From the NCBI GenBank assembly GCA_023487605.1, contig JAMDEE010000002.1, forward strand, positions 1 to 10,572: DNA of 10,572 nt. The letters are read 5' to 3'. Both the position numbers and the translations under genes were made by a program. The notes under the pieces are model-generated. The model did not search any database. It was not told where the DNA came from and worked only from the letters and a program-made list of their open reading frames with translations. Shown here in pieces: positions 10,558 through 10,572 of the stretch. The first letter of the stretch is position 1. Each line of letters begins with the position of its first letter. Source of the stretch: Patescibacteria group bacterium (lineage in GTDB: Bacteria; Patescibacteriota; Microgenomatia; Levybacterales; UBA12049).

Positions 10558-10572
10558 AATTTAGAGTTCATA
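10555..10572 (+). repeat. AATTC-family repeat after frr, cut by the window edge
   Basis: AATTTAGAGTTCA (10558-10570) is identical to 878-890. It starts right at the frr stop codon and runs into the end of the window, so the full copy and the next gene cannot be judged. Confidence 0.65.

Overview
The window looks like a piece of a small-genome bacterium of the Candidate Phyla Radiation (Patescibacteria), possibly the Microgenomates side. This is inferred from gene content and style, not from a marker search. The signs are AT-rich DNA with tightly packed genes, mostly no Shine-Dalgarno (SD) sequence, a very short EF-Ts, a four-helix-bundle (23S IVP-type) gene, a CofE-like gene without other F420 genes, and short repeats running through spacers and even through essential genes.

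Layout. Bases 1-2284 (+): the 3' end of a probable thymidylate kinase, a dCTP deaminase/dUTPase-family gene, a four-helix-bundle gene, and thyA. Bases 2285-3550 (-): a CofE-like gene, preceded on its strand by an NlpC/P60-like gene whose start is problematic. Bases 3604-4191 (+): folA (DHFR). Bases 4194-5902 (-): a DUF488 gene, preceded by a GNAT acetyltransferase fused to a Maf/HAM1-like domain. Bases 6062-7381 (+): glyA. Bases 7388-8191 (-): an unrecognised protein with a phosphoribosyltransferase-like motif. Bases 8192-8600: a spacer full of inverted repeats, promoter candidates and an rpsB leader hairpin. Bases 8601-10557 (+): rpsB, tsf and frr, without pyrH between tsf and frr.

How the genes fit together. 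Probable Tmk, the dUTPase/Dcd-like protein, ThyA, DHFR and GlyA make up most of the thymidylate cycle. SHMT makes methylene-THF, ThyA uses it to make dTMP and DHF, DHFR regenerates THF, and Tmk phosphorylates dTMP. The Maf-like domain could fit as a nucleotide-housecleaning enzyme. The last three genes belong to translation.

The most interesting signal is a set of short repeats inserted in frame into four conserved genes: the dcd-like gene, thyA, folA and rpsB. The folA copy is a discrete 99-bp (33-codon) element with 7-bp terminal inverted repeats. Removing it restores a normal DHFR length of 162 residues. It shares a 20-bp module, in opposite orientation, with the dcd-like insert. A second, AATTC-rich repeat family fills spacers and appears to supply the ATG of two genes. 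Other notable points are a GNAT-Maf fusion, a dUTPase-like protein lacking expected catalytic acids, a peptidase-like gene with no canonical start upstream of its catalytic Cys, overlapping divergent -10 boxes, predicted near-leaderless promoters, and three convergent gene pairs separated by 0, 2 and 6 bp.
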